NCBI GenBank assembly: GCA_002842095.1
Contig: PHCB01000014.1
Coordinates: 62,001-126,000 of the forward strand
DNA length: 64,000 bases
DNA from: a candidate division BRC1 bacterium HGW-BRC1-1
GTDB lineage: Bacteria > Sumerlaeota > Sumerlaeia > Sumerlaeales > Sumerlaeaceae
Reading direction: 5' to 3'
Shown: in pieces, positions 17,509 through 26,082 of the stretch
Numbering within the stretch: the first letter of the stretch is position 1
How the letters are laid out: each line of letters begins with the position of its first letter
Notes under the pieces: model-generated
Database searches by the model: none
Told to the model about the DNA's origin: nothing
The model's input: the letters and a program-made list of their open reading frames with translations, nothing else
Translations under genes and position numbers: made by a program

Positions 17509-18612
17509 CTACAGCGCTTCGGCCGTTGCCTCGGTCTGCAACGTCTGCGTTTTGGGTTGCACGGTCAACGCGTTCAATTCCGTAAAGACGCTTTTCAGCA
17601 ACTTCACTTTTGCGCGATAGGGCAGGAACGCGCTTTTGAACCCGAAGACGATGAGGTCGACAATTTCCTCCAGCGTGAAGTTCAGATGCTGGTGGCAGAG
17701 GAAAAGTTCTTTGGTGACTGTCGTGTCGCTGACCAACCGGTTGTCGGTGTTGATGGTGGTGCGCAGGCCGTAATCGTAGTAAAAGCGCAGCGGGTGGCTC
17801 TCGAAACTGGCAGCCGCGCGAGTTTGCACGTTCGACGTGGGGCAGATCTCCAGCGGCACCCGGTGGTCGTTCATGTAATTCAGCAGGTCGCCGTCTTCCT
17901 TCAAGTGGGTGCCGTGCCCGATGCGGTGCGCTCCGCAATAATGCAGCGCCTGCTGGATCGACTCCGGCCCGTAGCTCTCGCCCGCGTGGAGGGTGCAGTT
18001 GATGTTGTTTTTCAGGATGAGAAAAAACGCCTCTTTGTGTTTCTTGGCGGGGTAATCCTCTTCCTCGCCGGCCAGGTCGAACGCGATCACGCCTCGGTTC
18101 TTATAGGCGATGGCCAGTTCCGCCAGCCGGTACGAAGTCTCGGGGTTGATGTTGCGCATGCCGCAAATAATCACGCCGGTTTTCACACCGAAATCCTTCT
18201 CGGCCTGAGCCAACCCATCATGAACCGCGTCCACGATTTGCGTCAGCCGCAGCCCCTTCGCCGTGTGAAGGATCGGCGAGTAGCGCACCTCAAGGTAGCG
18301 AACGTTTTCCTTCGCGCAATCTTCCACCAGCTCGTAGGCGGTGCGCTGCAACGCCTCCACGGTTTGCATGACGGAAAGCGTAATGTCGAACGCCTGCAGG
18401 TACTCCGGCAGGTCTTTACACTCGCGCCCGCAAACGAGAAAATGCCGCAGCTTCTCGGGGTCCTCGGTGGGCAAACGCACCTTCTGTTTCTGTGCAAGAT
18501 CAAGCACCGTCTCCAGCCGCACCGACCCGTCCAGGTGGCAATGCAGTTCGGTCTTGGGAAGCTTCTGCAGCAGTTCCATCGTTACAGGTATAGTTTTAGG
18601 TGCTTGCGTCAT
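17509..18612 (-). CDS. add: Adenosine deaminase
   Basis: About 367 residues. Deaminates adenosine (or a related aminopurine) to inosine with a zinc-activated water. Zinc ligands and catalytic residues are in place: KTELHCHLDGSVR, INCTLHAGESYGPESI, RIGHGTHL, the ICPTSN strand and TINTDNR near the metal. Start 18612 (MTQAPKT) is chosen; ATGs at 18624 and 18648 only add basic residues and no ribosome site decides. It stands alone downstream of an accessory region. Confidence 0.92.
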   Translation of the reverse strand: MTQAPKTIPVTMELLQKLPKTELHCHLDGSVRLETVLDLAQKQKVRLPTEDPEKLRHFLVCGRECKDLPEYLQAFDITLSVMQTVEALQRTAYELVEDCAKENVRYLEVRYSPILHTAKGLRLTQIVDAVHDGLAQAEKDFGVKTGVIICGMRNINPETSYRLAELAIAYKNRGVIAFDLAGEEEDYPAKKHKEAFFLILKNNINCTLHAGESYGPESIQQALHYCGAHRIGHGTHLKEDGDLLNYMNDHRVPLEICPTSNVQTRAAASFESHPLRFYYDYGLRTTINTDNRLVSDTTVTKELFLCHQHLNFTLEEIVDLIVFGFKSAFLPYRAKVKLLKSVFTELNALTVQPKTQTLQTEATAEAL

Positions 18613-18946
18613 AATTTTTCGCATCCGCTTTCGCCGCATCGGCGGCATGAGTTGGTTGAGTTAGATTGATAAACCATTTGTTTACAAAAGCGAAAGCGCA
18701 ACCATTCTTCCATCGGGGAATCTTTTGGTAATTCCCAACCGCAACCTCAAGCAAGCCCCTGCATCAACAGGTTTAATAGTGGTGCTGAAATGCTTTCTGT
18801 CCGTCTCGACCGTCGCGTGGTTTCGGGTGGATTTGGCTTGCGAAGAAAACTCCGCCCATGGTCTATATTTCAATTAGAAAAGGTACCACCCTGGTGACAA
18901 GAGCCCAAGGGGCTCTCCTGAAAAGGTAGCCGGGGTGGTCGTATTT
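18613..18946. other. Intergenic region between adenosine deaminase and the DUF3800 gene
   Basis: 334 bases without a convincing gene. The half nearest the adenosine deaminase is AT-richer and must hold that gene's promoter, though no clear -35/-10 pair was found. The other end holds the three-way-junction element at 18885-18939. Confidence 0.6.
18885..18939. ncRNA. Compact three-way-junction structured element, unknown family
   Basis: The outer stem of ten pairs joins ACCACCCTGG (18885-18894) to CCGGGGTGGT (18930-18939). Inside lie a seven-pair hairpin AGAGCCC/GGGCTCT (18900-18916) and a mini-hairpin CCT-GAAA-AGG (18917-18926) with a GAAA tetraloop, joined by short linkers TGACA and TAG. It starts seven bases past the DUF3800 stop. 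It may be a processed 3' end or terminator-like element of that operon, a small RNA, or a mobile-element end. The direct repeat AAAAGGTA borders both sides (18880 and 18921). Strand unknown; it matches no riboswitch or ribozyme I know. Confidence 0.5.
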
Positions 18947-19642
18947 TCAGTAGTAGTTCTTGGTTCCCGACCTGAAAATATCTAATTCGCTTTGTACCGC
19001 GTTTTGGATCAGGGCGTACGAGCGCAAGTCTCCGCGATCCCATTTCCGATAGATGGCCCAGTTGCAGTAGTCAGCGATTTGCAGGTCGAAATTCGACTTT
19101 GAGTCGTGGTGCAGGATGCGGTAACGTGCCCGTTTCGGCAGCATCTCGGCGAGCGTGACCTTGATCGCCTTCATCACCGCCTCGCGCTTGCGCGTCACCG
19201 GGATTCTGTCCGTGAACACGATAACCTCTGCGTAGTGCGAAAGGTCGTAGCCGTTCAAAACGTATCCAAGCAGATACCCGAGCATCTTGGGATAGAACTT
19301 CTCAGGGACGGTTAGCGCCGGCGCGGTTTTACGCTTCTCGACTATCAGCGAATCTATTCGCATCCCATCCAGGTGCTTGGCGATTAAGGCGAAAACGCTG
19401 TTGCGCACGGCTTGCAAGTCTTCGGCCGCATGGAAGTACTCGATCGTTGCCCCCTGCTCTACCAGATCATAGCGCAGTTCAGTCAGGTCGTGGCAGGCAT
19501 TGAAAGGCCTTTCCTTCGCTGTGCATGTCAGAAGGAAAAACCGGGTGCCGGTAGGGCTAAAGTCGAAATTGCCCGCCTCGTCGAGAAACAGGTACAGGAA
19601 GCGTGGTTTCTTTTCCTCGATATCGGCAACAGATTTGGTCAC
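18947..19642 (-). CDS. DUF3800 domain protein (RNase H-like fold)
   Basis: About 231 residues. DUF3800 hallmarks: LYLFLDEAGNFDF at the N-terminus, EYFHAAED, VIVFTDRIPV, and LHHDSKSNFDLQIADYCNW with conserved acidic residues near the end. The family has a predicted RNase H-like fold, is common on phages, plasmids and genomic islands, and its function is not settled. A GTG at 19642 with GGGAAG seven bases upstream is the likely start, just after the DUF4268 stop (19647); ATGs at 19669 and 19684 would overlap that gene. Third gene of the accessory cluster. Confidence 0.75.
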   Translation of the reverse strand: MTKSVADIEEKKPRFLYLFLDEAGNFDFSPTGTRFFLLTCTAKERPFNACHDLTELRYDLVEQGATIEYFHAAEDLQAVRNSVFALIAKHLDGMRIDSLIVEKRKTAPALTVPEKFYPKMLGYLLGYVLNGYDLSHYAEVIVFTDRIPVTRKREAVMKAIKVTLAEMLPKRARYRILHHDSKSNFDLQIADYCNWAIYRKWDRGDLRSYALIQNAVQSELDIFRSGTKNYY

Positions 19643-19646
19643 TGCA

Positions 19647-20654
19647 TCACTTCCCGAGCAAATCCCCATCCGCCGGGTTTGCATCGAGTTGGCGGACGAT
19701 GGGACCGAAGACGCTGTGCAGCGTTTCCAGCTTCTCCTTCAACCACGCGTGCTGGACGGGCCACTCCGCACGGTTTTCGAGGTCAGCCTCGCGGCGAAGA
19801 TAGATGCGGCACTGCCGGGCGTCGGACGGGTTGTGCCACACCAGAGGCTCTCCAATACCTCGCTCAAGTTCCTCCTTGCGGGCGGCCAGCAAAGCATAAT
19901 GTGCTTTGGCGTCGTCGGTATCTATGACCACCTCTGTGCGAAGTTCGTTGCTGTCCCAACTGTCCGCTGTCGAGTCGTAAAGCGAGGCCACAGCCATCAT
20001 ATAGAGTCGGGCACGCCCCAGAGCGAAGGCCATCGAACGCTTTGGCTTCGGAGTTCGTGCCTTTAGGGACGAACCAGATTCCAGAAGATAAGCCCGGAAC
20101 GTCGTCCAGTAATCCAGTTGCCTCTGTCTTTTCGGTGTCAGTTCCTGACTCAATGTCGTCACGCCCCGCGACACCTCACGCGCCCAGTCGTTGGGCTGGC
20201 TCACGATGTTAAACTTAGGCGCTGGGGTGGAATTACCAATACGCCAAACCTCGATCTCCAGCCCAAAGAAGTTGAAGCGGTCGTCCGTGATCTCGTTCAA
20301 CCAGTCCAGCGTGGCGCGGTGTTCCTCAGTAAAGTTCCGCGCGATCCAGACGATAGTCACCGCTTCGAGGCCCGCGGCATACGTGAGCAACTGGCCCAGA
20401 TGCGTATGATCTGTGCGCTCGAGCTGGTTCTCAATCAGCACCCACGCATCACTGGCGGTGTCCTTGCACAGGATGTCCGCCCGAAACGGCCCCACCTCGC
20501 GCTCCTGCGCCTCCACCTCCAGCTCAATCCCAAGCGCGTCGCTCAACAGCGCGATGTTTTCCTCCAGCGCCAGCCAGGGCGTAAACGACGCAGACTCGCT
20601 CGCCCACACATTGCGCAAGTCAATCTTCTCAAGCCGACCAAGGATTTCAGTCAT
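19647..20654 (-). CDS. DUF4268 domain protein with PD-(D/E)xK-like N-terminus
   Basis: 335 residues from ATG 20654, which has GGAGG seven bases upstream; a longer frame to 20744 is not preferred. The N-terminal ~170 residues carry a nuclease-like core: FRADILCKD (Asp), VLIENQLERTDHTHLGQLL (ExQ in place of ExK) and AVTIVWIARNFTEEHR. The C-terminal ~160 residues are DUF4268 (LDYWTTFRAYL, VVIDTDDAKAHYALL, KEELERGIGEPLVW). Such proteins occur beside restriction and defence genes and may bind or cut DNA. Middle gene of a minus-strand trio. Confidence 0.8.
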   Translation of the reverse strand: MTEILGRLEKIDLRNVWASESASFTPWLALEENIALLSDALGIELEVEAQEREVGPFRADILCKDTASDAWVLIENQLERTDHTHLGQLLTYAAGLEAVTIVWIARNFTEEHRATLDWLNEITDDRFNFFGLEIEVWRIGNSTPAPKFNIVSQPNDWAREVSRGVTTLSQELTPKRQRQLDYWTTFRAYLLESGSSLKARTPKPKRSMAFALGRARLYMMAVASLYDSTADSWDSNELRTEVVIDTDDAKAHYALLAARKEELERGIGEPLVWHNPSDARQCRIYLRREADLENRAEWPVQHAWLKEKLETLHSVFGPIVRQLDANPADGDLLGK

Positions 20655-20837
20655 CGTCAAACCTCCAGAGTTTTGCATGAAATTCTTATTACTTAACAGC
20701 CTGACGGATTGATCTCTCGCCCAATCTCGCCCATCAATTACCACTCCACCGCATCCTGAGGCTCGCCGCGCAGGAGTGTCCTTAATTCCCTCCCACCTTT
20801 CATCATCAGTGCAGCAACTGGCGATTGCGCTCCTTCA

Positions 20838-21689
20838 TCACTCCCGGGCCTCCTGCTCCTGCAAGTCCTTCAGCGTCCGACCGTCCTTCGTCTTCCAGTC
20901 CACTCGTCCGTTGGCCGCCCGTCCTTGAACCACCCCGGCGGCCGTGGACGGTGAGGCAAACACATAGTCCTGGGTAAACTCATAAACACTCCCCGAGAGC
21001 TTTAGCACGCCATTCTCCGCAAGCGCCGACCTCAGCTCTATAAGGTATGTATGGCACGAGGGCACCTCCCCCTTCACCGCGCCGCTTCCTTTTTTCACAA
21101 CAAACCCTTCCGAAGTCTCCATCCCATAGGCCTTCACTCCTTTGGCGAAAATCTGTAGCGACCTCGCGCTCTTACCTGCTGGCGCTACTGCCGAGAAGAC
21201 GTTCACTCCCAGCACAGGAAAGCAGAGCAGCATCTCGGACAGGAATCCCTCGGCATCCGCCGCGTCAGATTCCGACATTGATGGCCGCGCGGGAGAGTTG
21301 CCGTTGTCCAGCGCGCACCGCTTAGCGCGTGCCGCAAACTCAACCAGCCGCGACTCGATGTATTGCACGTGCGCCTTGTTCAGGTTCTCGTCCTTGCTCG
21401 TGAATGCGATGCAACTCGTCCAAAAGTCTTTTCTAACTGCATGCTGTTCAAGCCGTGGCTTGATAGGATCACCCTCGCCAACATAAACACGCGGCAGTCC
21501 CGACTCCTCAGGAGGCCCCACCAGCAGATACACACCAGTCCGCTCCAGTTCCCGCCGCTGCTTTGCATCGCCCATCAGCGCGCGTGGAATCACGATCCCC
21601 GCGCCGCTCCAGTTGGACTTCTCAATCGTGCGAAGACCATCGGGATCGCCGCCCGGGAGGAAGATGCGGATGGAGTATGGATGGGTCAT
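20838..21689 (-). CDS. GIY-YIG nuclease-like protein with DUF4357 C-terminus
   Basis: 283 residues; GGAGG sits eight bases before the ATG. GIY-YIG core: GVYLLVGP (GIY strand), RVYVGEG (YIG strand), DPIKPRLEQH with the catalytic Arg, and HVQYIESRLVEFA with the metal-binding Glu. The C-terminal ~55 residues (VVQGRAANGRVDWKTKDGR) match DUF4357, a small module often attached to GIY-YIG or restriction-associated proteins. It is first of three minus-strand genes (then DUF4268 and DUF3800), with a 183-bp gap after it. Confidence 0.82.
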   Translation of the reverse strand: MTHPYSIRIFLPGGDPDGLRTIEKSNWSGAGIVIPRALMGDAKQRRELERTGVYLLVGPPEESGLPRVYVGEGDPIKPRLEQHAVRKDFWTSCIAFTSKDENLNKAHVQYIESRLVEFAARAKRCALDNGNSPARPSMSESDAADAEGFLSEMLLCFPVLGVNVFSAVAPAGKSARSLQIFAKGVKAYGMETSEGFVVKKGSGAVKGEVPSCHTYLIELRSALAENGVLKLSGSVYEFTQDYVFASPSTAAGVVQGRAANGRVDWKTKDGRTLKDLQEQEARE

Positions 21690-22040
21690 GGAAGAACCTC
21701 CGTGTCAGTCTGGATTCTCTGACGTGTCTAAGTGAAAACAATCGTAAAAACGAACCCCATGCTTGTGCTCCGCGGTGGCACAGATTGCATGCTCCCCCTG
21801 TTTGTGCGGATGCGGCGGTGTTTGGTATTGGATTGGGATGGGAGATGGTGCGGGAGTCAATACGCATGTGCGGAAAACGCAGGAGCGGGGGTCAATCCTT
21901 CGTTTGTACGGCGCGGCTGCCTGGGCCAATAAAAGCGCGCATCAGGATCAAATGCTGCCGTTAATGTCCGAAGGGCGGACCATTTATATTGCAGCCGCCG
22001 GGGCGCCATTCTCACACTGATTACACACGTGAGGTGACGG
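21690..22040. other. Intergenic region, no recognised element
   Basis: 351 bases between the divergent GIY-YIG gene and a methyltransferase. Short open frames here lack ribosome sites and protein-like character. It should hold the promoters of both flanking units; no clear element was seen. Confidence 0.5.
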
Positions 22041-22685
22041 ATGGACGATTTTAGCGGTTCGGCGCTGGCAGGGCTTTCGGAACAGGAGATTCTTCAGAAC
22101 CATGAGCGGCTTGTGCAGCGCGACGGGTTTTTTCTGCAATTCGGCTACGACATGGGGGCCAGTATTGAGTTTGTGCTGGAGCAGGCGCTGCCGCTTGCGG
22201 GGCCAGTGCTGGAATTTGCTACGGGCAAGGGTCGGTTTGTGTCGCGGCTGGCGGCGCGGGTTCCGCGCGTTACCAGTGTTGAACTCGACAGTGCCGAGCA
22301 GCGGATTGCGATGTTGAACGCCGCGCATGCCGGGGTGTTGCAGAAGATTGAGTTTGTGGCGGCCGACGCCGCACGGTTGTCATGGCCCGATCGCCACTTT
22401 GGCAGCGTCGTATCGATGAACACGATGCACCATATCACGCCTGTGGCGGCGGTGCTGGAGGAGCTGGTGCGGGTCACACGGCCCGACGGAAAGATCGTGA
22501 TCAGCGACTTCGACGAGGAAGGCTTCGCCATCATGGACCGGATCCACGCGTCGGAGGGCGGCGCCCACTCGCGGTCGTCATGCACCACAGAGCAGCTTGT
22601 CTCGTTTTTTGAAGGCATCGGATGGAAGGTGCGGTGCGTCAGCGGCGCGCTGCAAACGGTGGTGATCGCCACGGGCGTGGCCTGA
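22041..22685 (+). CDS. Class I SAM-dependent methyltransferase
   Basis: 214 residues. Motif I is VLEFATGKGRFVSRLAA (Ala-Thr-Gly-Lys-Gly instead of the usual GxGxG), motif II VTSVELD, then FVAADAARLSWPD and SVVSMNTMHHI. The fold is the UbiE/type 11 group; the substrate is unknown. GAGGTG lies five bases before the ATG. It forms no clear operon with the regulator 310 bp downstream. Confidence 0.8.
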   Translation: MDDFSGSALAGLSEQEILQNHERLVQRDGFFLQFGYDMGASIEFVLEQALPLAGPVLEFATGKGRFVSRLAARVPRVTSVELDSAEQRIAMLNAAHAGVLQKIEFVAADAARLSWPDRHFGSVVSMNTMHHITPVAAVLEELVRVTRPDGKIVISDFDEEGFAIMDRIHASEGGAHSRSSCTTEQLVSFFEGIGWKVRCVSGALQTVVIATGVA

Positions 22686-22995
22686 GAATCGGGTGCTGAG
22701 GGGGGTGGACGTCGGAGAATTCCGTATCAAGGCGGGTCCGGTGATGGTTTTTGGGGGCTTGCACACCGGTTGCACACCGGTTGCACGCCGGTTGCACGCC
22801 GGAGAAAGTTCAGGTCGCCGCTCCTGGCCCGGGGAGGGTCGCCTGGTGCTCCAGCTACGCATCATGGTGCCGTTCAAACCTTTCGGTGGGGCCCGCTCCC
22901 TGCGACGAAGTCAAATTCGCTGCGACTTGTTGCTTCACAATCGCATCTCCATCGATCATCCCTTACTGCATTGATGACGAAAGGAACGCGCGCCC
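22686..22995. other. Intergenic region holding an 11-bp tandem repeat
   Basis: 310 bases between the methyltransferase and the GntR-type regulator. Apart from the repeat at 22759-22802 nothing was recognised. An AAAGGA ribosome site lies near its end, before the GTG at 22996. Confidence 0.5.
22759..22802. repeat. Four tandem copies of an 11-bp unit (TTGCAC[A/G]CCGG)
   Basis: Units 1 and 2 read TTGCACACCGG; units 3 and 4 read TTGCACGCCGG, four copies in a row with no spacers. Eleven base pairs is about one helical turn, so a protein would meet each unit on the same DNA face. They lie about 195 bp before the regulator gene, fitting iterated operator sites, though slippage alone could make them. 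Confidence 0.85.
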
Positions 22996-24093
22996 GTGGC
23001 GGTTTTGCCTCGCTATGAAAAACTGAAGATGCTGCTGCGCGACCTTGCCCGCGAGGGGGGGATGCAGGTTGGCGATAGGTTCCTTTCGCAAAACGAAATA
23101 ATGGATACCTACGGCCTCAGCTTCTCCACGGTTACGCGGGCGCTCAAGGAACTGGAGGCCGAGGGGATGTTGCGGCGCGAGCGGGGTCGGGGGACGTTCC
23201 TCGCGGCACTTCCGCGATTGGTTCCCGCGCAGCATCAGGCCCTGCGCCATCTCAAGGTCTTCCTGCCGTGGGATGAAGCGAGCGCGCGGCATCCGCTTTT
23301 CAAAAGCATTTTCTCGCAGATTCAAAACGCGCTTCTGCCGACATGTGCCATCACGCGGGTGGCATTCGCGAATGACATCACGCTGATGGACCGCCAGTTT
23401 CTGCACGATGACAGCGAAATCGACGCCGCCCTGTTTGTGGCTCCGCCCCCCGGGATGATGCCCTTCGTGGGCCGTCTCGCCCGCACGGCCAAGGTGGCGG
23501 TGATGGGGGCCCCGCCGGTGCCAGGCGACGTGAGCGCCGTCTACACGGATCACACCTCGGGCATCCAATCCGCCGTGGAGGTTCTGGCGCAGCAAGGCCA
23601 CCGCCACATTGGGCTGATGACGACCCAAAGGCCGGCCGGCACCGCCGACAACATCACCACCGGTTTTATCACCGCCATGCAAAAGCACGGATTCTCTCCG
23701 GCCGAAAGCCTTGCCATGTCGGTTCCGCCCGGTGAAGGCAGGGGCTATCAGGCCCTCAGCGATCTGTTCGACGCCAACACCGGCCATCCCCTCACCGCAG
23801 TCATTCTCGCCGACGAACTCCTCGCTCCAGGCGTGGTGGACGGCGCGCGCATGATGGACCTGAGGGTCCCGCGCGATCTCTCGCTGCTCGTTTACAGCGA
23901 CCTCATCGACCTGCAATCCCCGCCCCCCCAACTCACCACAATGGCCGTCCCTGTTTCCGAAATGCTGCGCCTCACCCTCGCATCTCTCACCGCCCAAGTG
24001 GAACGCGGCGAGCGCGCCCGCATCAGCCAGTTGTCCCCCCACCTGCACGACCACGGCAGCGTTGCGCAGCCGCCCGTGCCCGGCGTCAAATAA
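22996..24093 (+). CDS. GntR-type regulator with LacI-like sugar-sensor domain
   Basis: 365 residues, GTG start. Residues ~5-68 are a GntR winged helix (RYEKLKMLLRDLAREGGMQVG, STVTRALKELEAEGMLRRERG, RGTFLA). Residues ~85-350 follow the periplasmic-binding-protein fold of LacI/GalR sensors (AVMGAPPVPGDVSAVYTDH, GHRHIGLMTTQRP, GFITAMQKHG, ILADELLAPG, VPRDLSLLVYSD). This architecture (AraR type) responds to sugars. No sugar operon adjoins it, so its target is unknown; the 11-bp repeats upstream may be its own operator. Confidence 0.85.
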   Translation: MAVLPRYEKLKMLLRDLAREGGMQVGDRFLSQNEIMDTYGLSFSTVTRALKELEAEGMLRRERGRGTFLAALPRLVPAQHQALRHLKVFLPWDEASARHPLFKSIFSQIQNALLPTCAITRVAFANDITLMDRQFLHDDSEIDAALFVAPPPGMMPFVGRLARTAKVAVMGAPPVPGDVSAVYTDHTSGIQSAVEVLAQQGHRHIGLMTTQRPAGTADNITTGFITAMQKHGFSPAESLAMSVPPGEGRGYQALSDLFDANTGHPLTAVILADELLAPGVVDGARMMDLRVPRDLSLLVYSDLIDLQSPPPQLTTMAVPVSEMLRLTLASLTAQVERGERARISQLSPHLHDHGSVAQPPVPGVK

Positions 24094-24198
24094 AACACCC
24101 GCCCCCCGGCTATACATCTTGGCGCCAGCACCATCGCCGGGCAACCATATGCCCGTTTCAATTTTTCACATTCGCCCGAGGAGCACACGTCAACAATC

Positions 24199-24669
24199 AT
24201 GGCTGAAGATACCCAGAACACGTCGGACGGCAATCTTGCTGTTAGCAACGAACCGCAGGAGGAGCAGTTCTTCGATTTGGAACTCGCCCGCTATGAAGTA
24301 GTTTTAGAGCGCAGCGTTGATGAGGCCCTCGAGCGCTACGGTTTTACCCTGTTCCATTCGCTGCCGGGTCTGAAGCAGGTTGAGCTCCACCAGAAACTCG
24401 GGTTTCCAGTTCGCGATGCCATCGATCAATATAATCTCGCAGCGCTGGCCATCTCGCGCGAGGATTACAAGGGCGCCGCGCAACTGCTGGAAAAAGCGAT
24501 CAAAGAAGAACCCACCATGGGCGACGCTTACATCAATCTCGCCCTCTGCTGCGAGAAACTTGACCGGCGCAACGAAGCCGTCAAACACTGGGAAGAGGCT
24601 CTTCTTCATGTGGAATCTGATGACGATCGCCATGCTATTCAGGCGCACCTGGACGAACTGAAAGGCTGA
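24199..24669 (+). CDS. Tetratricopeptide-repeat protein
   Basis: 156 residues with an acidic, Gln/Asn-rich first 35 residues and no signal peptide. Two to three TPR-like helical pairs lie at ~75-150 (AISREDYKGAAQLLEKAIK, DAYINLALCCEKLDRRNEAV, HWEEALLHV). It is probably a cytoplasmic adaptor. It is followed 17 bp later by the amidase gene, with which it may be co-transcribed. Confidence 0.75.
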   Translation: MAEDTQNTSDGNLAVSNEPQEEQFFDLELARYEVVLERSVDEALERYGFTLFHSLPGLKQVELHQKLGFPVRDAIDQYNLAALAISREDYKGAAQLLEKAIKEEPTMGDAYINLALCCEKLDRRNEAVKHWEEALLHVESDDDRHAIQAHLDELKG

Positions 24670-24686
24670 CCTCGCCGGTCGCCCGC

Positions 24687-26075
24687 ATGGGAATGCCGAA
24701 GTTGATGTCCTGTCCGCACGCCCGCATACGTTCGTTTCTTTTCCTCAGAATCCGAACCGGGTTTCTGCTGACGCTGCTGCTCATGCTCAGCATGAACGCG
24801 ACGGCCGCTATGGTGCAAAAAATCAGCTGGAAAACCGAATCGGCCTTCAACCGATTTACAGTCGTCTTCGACGAAGCCGTGAAGTACAACACGGTCGATT
24901 CGATCAAGGACAAGGGCTTCTTCTACGTCGACATCTACGGCCTGAAAACCGTGTATTCGAGCCGGCTGCTGAACATCGATGACGATGCCGCCCTGCGCTA
25001 TGTGCATGCGGTCAGCTACCCCGAGCACGGTGTGCTGCGACTTGTCTTTTACCTCAAGGAGCGAACGGGCACGTTCCGCATAACGCGCCTGGGTGACCCG
25101 GCCCAGCTCGTGGTCGACACGGTTAAAAGCCAGGCGATGCCCATGCCGCCGCCGCCCGAAGGCAAGCCCATGGCCGAGAACCAATCCGCCACGGCCATCC
25201 TGCGCCCCACGGCAACCCCCAATTCTGGAACTGTGTCGGATCCCGCCGGTCCGGAATTTCTCCCCCGCATCCCCGAACCCAAACTGCGTCCGCCGGGAAG
25301 CCCACCGGGAACGTCCAAAATCGTCATCATCGATCCCGGCCACGGCGGCGGGAACACCGGGGCGCAATCAAACCATCAGATTGCCGGGAAAACCATTTAC
25401 GAAAAAGACATCGTACTACAATTCGCCTATCGGCTCAAGCAGGTCATCGACGCCTCGCCCAATATGGTCGCGTTCATTTCGCGCCCCCAGGATCAGGTCA
25501 TGACCCTGCAGGACCGCGTGAGATTTGCGGAGAAAAATCTGGGCGACATCTTTATTTCGCTCCACCTCAACGACGGGGGCGGTAATCCCAACGCCCGGGG
25601 CGTGGAGATTTTTTACCTCAACGAAAAGGGCACCGTGACCGGCGCAGAAAAAGCGCTGCAAGACCGCGAAAATATGGACGTGGGCGGAGCCACCCCGGAC
25701 ACCGAGGGCACTCCCCTGCTGAAGAAAATTCTGACCGATCTGGAACGTGGCCGACTTGAGGACTGGCAGTACGAAAGCTATCTCGCCTGCAAACATTTCA
25801 TCGATTCGCTCAACCGCATGAGCTTTTTTCGCCTCAACAATCGTGGCATCAAGAGTGCCAATTTCCTGGTGTTAAAGAATTTTGAGATGCCCGCTGTTCT
25901 ATTGGAGATCGGTTTCATCACCAACAAGGATGACTTGAATTATGTGGTGAACCCAACGTTTCAACAGACCACTGCGGTTTTGATTTACAATGCTCTCAAT
26001 CGCTACTTTGCTCAAAGCGATCCCAACTTCAAACCGCGCATGTTAAACCAGCCAGATTCACCCCCGAGGCCCTGA
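24687..26075 (+). CDS. N-acetylmuramoyl-L-alanine amidase, AMIN + amidase_3
   Basis: 462 residues. Exported by a signal segment at ~18-42 (FLLTLLLMLSMNATA). An AMIN domain follows (~43-150; VQKISWKTESAFNRFTVVFD), then a Pro-rich linker and an amidase_3 catalytic domain (~210-445): IIDPGHGG supplies a zinc His, YEKDIV a zinc Glu, ISLHLND a zinc His and LLEIGFITN the catalytic Glu. It cuts the amide between MurNAc and the stem peptide, probably at division, since AMIN targets the septum in AmiC. Likely co-transcribed with nusB, 7 bp on. Confidence 0.92.
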   Translation: MGMPKLMSCPHARIRSFLFLRIRTGFLLTLLLMLSMNATAAMVQKISWKTESAFNRFTVVFDEAVKYNTVDSIKDKGFFYVDIYGLKTVYSSRLLNIDDDAALRYVHAVSYPEHGVLRLVFYLKERTGTFRITRLGDPAQLVVDTVKSQAMPMPPPPEGKPMAENQSATAILRPTATPNSGTVSDPAGPEFLPRIPEPKLRPPGSPPGTSKIVIIDPGHGGGNTGAQSNHQIAGKTIYEKDIVLQFAYRLKQVIDASPNMVAFISRPQDQVMTLQDRVRFAEKNLGDIFISLHLNDGGGNPNARGVEIFYLNEKGTVTGAEKALQDRENMDVGGATPDTEGTPLLKKILTDLERGRLEDWQYESYLACKHFIDSLNRMSFFRLNNRGIKSANFLVLKNFEMPAVLLEIGFITNKDDLNYVVNPTFQQTTAVLIYNALNRYFAQSDPNFKPRMLNQPDSPPRP

Positions 26076-26082
26076 AAGTTTC

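Noticed and set aside
17557-18669. 370-codon plus-strand frame
   Set aside because: Shadow of adenosine deaminase on the other strand; no motif and no ribosome site.
18870-18896. T-box-like AGGGTGGTACC on the minus strand
   Set aside because: It is one arm of the ten-pair stem, no stem I or specifier exists upstream (that space is the DUF3800 gene), and the next gene is adenosine deaminase, not an amino-acid gene.
18885-18939. Hammerhead ribozyme
   Set aside because: CTGGTGA and GAAA occur, but the invariant A of CUGANGA is G and stem III cannot form.
22963-24144. 393-codon His/Gly-rich minus-strand frame
   Set aside because: Shadow of the GntR-type regulator; not protein-like.
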